Positions 21,049 to 22,379 of a stretch of 22,379 bases of DNA are shown in pieces. Position numbers and translations under genes: made by a program. The stretch comes from LC029 sp036676475 (GTDB lineage: Bacteria; Bacillota; Bacilli; Aneurinibacillales; RAOX-1). Each line of letters begins with the position of its first letter. Positions within the stretch are counted from its first letter, which is position 1. The stretch lies in assembly GCA_036676475.1 (NCBI GenBank), contig JAKFCU010000039.1, forward strand, positions 1 through 22,379, written 5' to 3'. Under the pieces are notes generated by a model. The model saw nothing but the letters and a program-made list of their open reading frames with translations, did not search any database and was not told the origin of the DNA.

Positions 21049-21930
21049 ATGTCAACTACTGATGGAATGCTTAAAAAAATAGAAATAGGAATCCCTTTGT
21101 CCAAACAACTAGAAGGGGTTCTTATCATTGCTCATGGCTCACGTAATTTGGCTTGGGTACGGATGGTTGAATCGGTAGTTCAGAAAGCACAACTTCCTTA
21201 TCCTGTGGAAATGGGCTTTTTAGAGCTTGTTGTTGGAAAGAGTATTCCGGAAGCCATAAGACGCTTAGAGGATAGGGGGGTTAAGCAGGCATTTGTCGTG
21301 CCTTTGTTTGTTTCTTCCGGCAGTACACATATAGATGAGATCCAATACGCCTTAGGAATAAGACCAGTTCCCACACTTAAAACAGAGCTAGAGCGTATAC
21401 CTACCTCTCTTCATTTTCACTGGTGCCCGCCGTTTGATGATCATCCTTTGGTAGCAGATATCTTAGTTGATCGGATAGAAGAAGGTTTTCGCTGTTCAGA
21501 AATCAAGGGTGTACAGAAAAGAGAGATGGAATGGAATAGAGTGTACTTCCCGCCACTCCCTGTGGAACAAACGGCTGTCATTCTTGTCGGTCATGGAGCG
21601 GAATATGATGGTTTCTTGGAACTGTGGGAAAAAATGATGGAATCACTAACGATAACAGTAAAAAATAGATTAGGTGTCTCTTATGTTTCTTATGGATTTT
21701 TACGGCCCGCCACTTTGCGCACTGCAGTTGAAATAGCGAGCAATAAAGCGAAATACGTGTTTGTTCAGCCAATTTTTTTAAGCAAAGGGTATTTTACAGA
21801 AGTGGTTATTCCACAAAAGTTAGAGGGACTAACCTATCATTATTATGGTTGTACTTATTTGCCTCATCCCAATATTTCTATCTGGCTGCGGAATTCGATT
21901 GGACTGCATACTTATTTGGTGGATCACTAA
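21049..21930 (+). CDS. CbiX/SirB-like chelatase, two-domain
   Basis: A 293 aa protein with two tandem chelatase folds of the sirohydrochlorin cobalto/ferrochelatase family. The first domain has H29 in LIIAHGSRN, AFVVPLFVSSGSTHIDEI with H94, and MGFLELVVGKSIPEAI. The second has H182 in ILVGHGAEYDGF and VQPIFLSKGYFTEVVIP, where the second His is missing (Tyr248-Phe249), so only the first domain keeps both metal-site histidines. The ATG at 21049 follows TGGAGATG about 10 nt upstream. Expected chemistry is metal insertion into, or binding by, a tetrapyrrole; no other tetrapyrrole genes are near, and the Zur-like context raises a different metal-handling role. Confidence 0.82.
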   Translation: MSTTDGMLKKIEIGIPLSKQLEGVLIIAHGSRNLAWVRMVESVVQKAQLPYPVEMGFLELVVGKSIPEAIRRLEDRGVKQAFVVPLFVSSGSTHIDEIQYALGIRPVPTLKTELERIPTSLHFHWCPPFDDHPLVADILVDRIEEGFRCSEIKGVQKREMEWNRVYFPPLPVEQTAVILVGHGAEYDGFLELWEKMMESLTITVKNRLGVSYVSYGFLRPATLRTAVEIASNKAKYVFVQPIFLSKGYFTEVVIPQKLEGLTYHYYGCTYLPHPNISIWLRNSIGLHTYLVDH

Positions 21931-22030
21931 GTTGCGTATGTTCTAAAAGACAATTCAATTGATACATTTGCTGTACTGTTCGAGGGGACCTTTTTCGTAG
22001 ATGATGAGATGGCTAGCTTTTATCATGACT

Positions 22031-22093
22031 AGCGATTCATCCCCCACCTCCACGAATGTTTTTTCGTAGGTGGGGGATGAATCGCTGTTTTTT
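22031..22093 (+). terminator. long hairpin with T tract before the TnpB-like gene
   Basis: A 19 bp perfect stem (22031-22049 with 22068-22086), a two-base CC bulge and five more pairs around the loop TGTTTT, followed by GTTTTTT. It can terminate the chelatase gene. Similar long hairpins flank IS200/IS605 elements, so it may be the left end of the element. Confidence 0.7.
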
Positions 22094-22094
22094 G

Positions 22095-22111
22095 TTACCA
22101 TAATGTGGTAA
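22095..22111. mobile_element. short inverted repeat, possible IS200/IS605 subterminal hairpin
   Basis: TTACCA-TAATG-TGGTAA, 42 nt before the TnpB-like start. IS200/IS605 elements carry small imperfect hairpins near their ends that their transposase reads; here this is only a positional inference. Confidence 0.35.
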
Positions 22112-22153
22112 AATGAGAATATACGTTCCTGCTATACGGAGGTGGTGAAGGGC

Positions 22154-22379
22154 ATGGGAACCAAGAAAAGCAAACGGAATGTGCCCACTGGGGATGTACT
22201 GGTATCCAAAATCCCCTTACGTCTAACCGTTGTACAACGTCTGCTGGTCGATCATCTACGTCAAGAATCCGCACGGTTGTGGAATGATATCTTGGATCAT
22301 CACGGGTGGCTATGGGAGACATGGAAGGTCTGGACCAATGAAGCGGAACTGAAGAAGTGGTTCAACTCGCAAGATTATG
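22154..22379 (+). CDS. TnpB-like (IS200/IS605 or IS1341 type) protein, N-terminal part
   Basis: 75 residues are visible before the window ends. MGTKKSKRNVPTGDVLVSKIP is followed by LRLTVVQRLLVDHLRQESARLWNDILDHH, then WLWETWKVWTNEAELKKWF. A short basic leader, a strand ending near LRLT..Q, and a helix with R-x-x-WN match the N-terminus of OrfB/TnpB proteins. These are RNA-guided nucleases of IS200/IS605-type elements, ancestral to Cas12. GGAGGTGGTG lies before the ATG. The catalytic RuvC region is outside the window, so activity cannot be judged. Confidence 0.6.
   Translation, partial: MGTKKSKRNVPTGDVLVSKIPLRLTVVQRLLVDHLRQESARLWNDILDHHGWLWETWKVWTNEAELKKWFNSQDY

Noticed and set aside
22095..22322. 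75 aa ORF on the - strand at the right edge
   Set aside because: It lies antisense to the TnpB-like start and extends into the small inverted repeat; no ribosome site or family pattern.

Overview
The window reads as chromosome from an endospore-forming member of the Bacillota (Bacillales-like). The evidence is spo0F, a tricistronic spore-germinant-receptor operon, sigma-A and sigma-H type promoters, strong AGGAGG ribosome sites, several GTG/TTG starts, and a gene order close to that known for the Bacillus subtilis rpoE-pyrG-spo0F-fbaA-tal-murAB-glpX-rho-rpmE-tdk-prfA-prmC segment. Genus cannot be fixed from sequence alone. All intact genes lie on the + strand; the only - strand gene is a broken fragment at the left edge.

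Layout. 1-251: fragment of an unrecognised - strand gene with an in-frame amber codon. 311-5066: rpoE, pyrG with a CTP-sensing type leader/attenuator, spo0F behind a sigma-H type promoter, class II fructose-bisphosphate aldolase and a small transaldolase. 5268-11806: a second MurA, class II fructose-1,6-bisphosphatase (GlpX), Rho, an uncharacterised radical SAM protein, ribosomal protein L31, thymidine kinase and a YhcN/YlaJ-type lipoprotein. 12025-16050: a germinant receptor operon in the order B-A-C followed by a small two-helix membrane protein. 16141-18059: prfA-prmC, closed by a strong terminator. 18060-18568: gene-free, with four short palindromic repeats and then a perfect consensus promoter overlapped by a Zur-like operator. 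18569-21930: an accessory block (methyltransferase, a second Zur-like operator, a possible remnant of a COG0523 GTPase start, a zinc-ligand-deficient L33, a hypothetical protein, a second methyltransferase, a CbiX/SirB-like chelatase). 22031-22379: a long hairpin and the start of a TnpB-like gene cut by the window edge.

The core genes cover transcription (delta, Rho), translation (L31, RF1 and its methyltransferase), nucleotide, cell wall and gluconeogenic metabolism. Woven between them are eight full copies and one half copy of a 45-50 bp intergenic repeat that occurs singly or in tandem with a 51-54 bp period; its central hairpin, and in some copies its outer arms, show compensatory base changes. 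The most interesting region is 18488-21930, which looks like a zinc-starvation (Zur) island that includes genes whose role in zinc economy I do not recognise.
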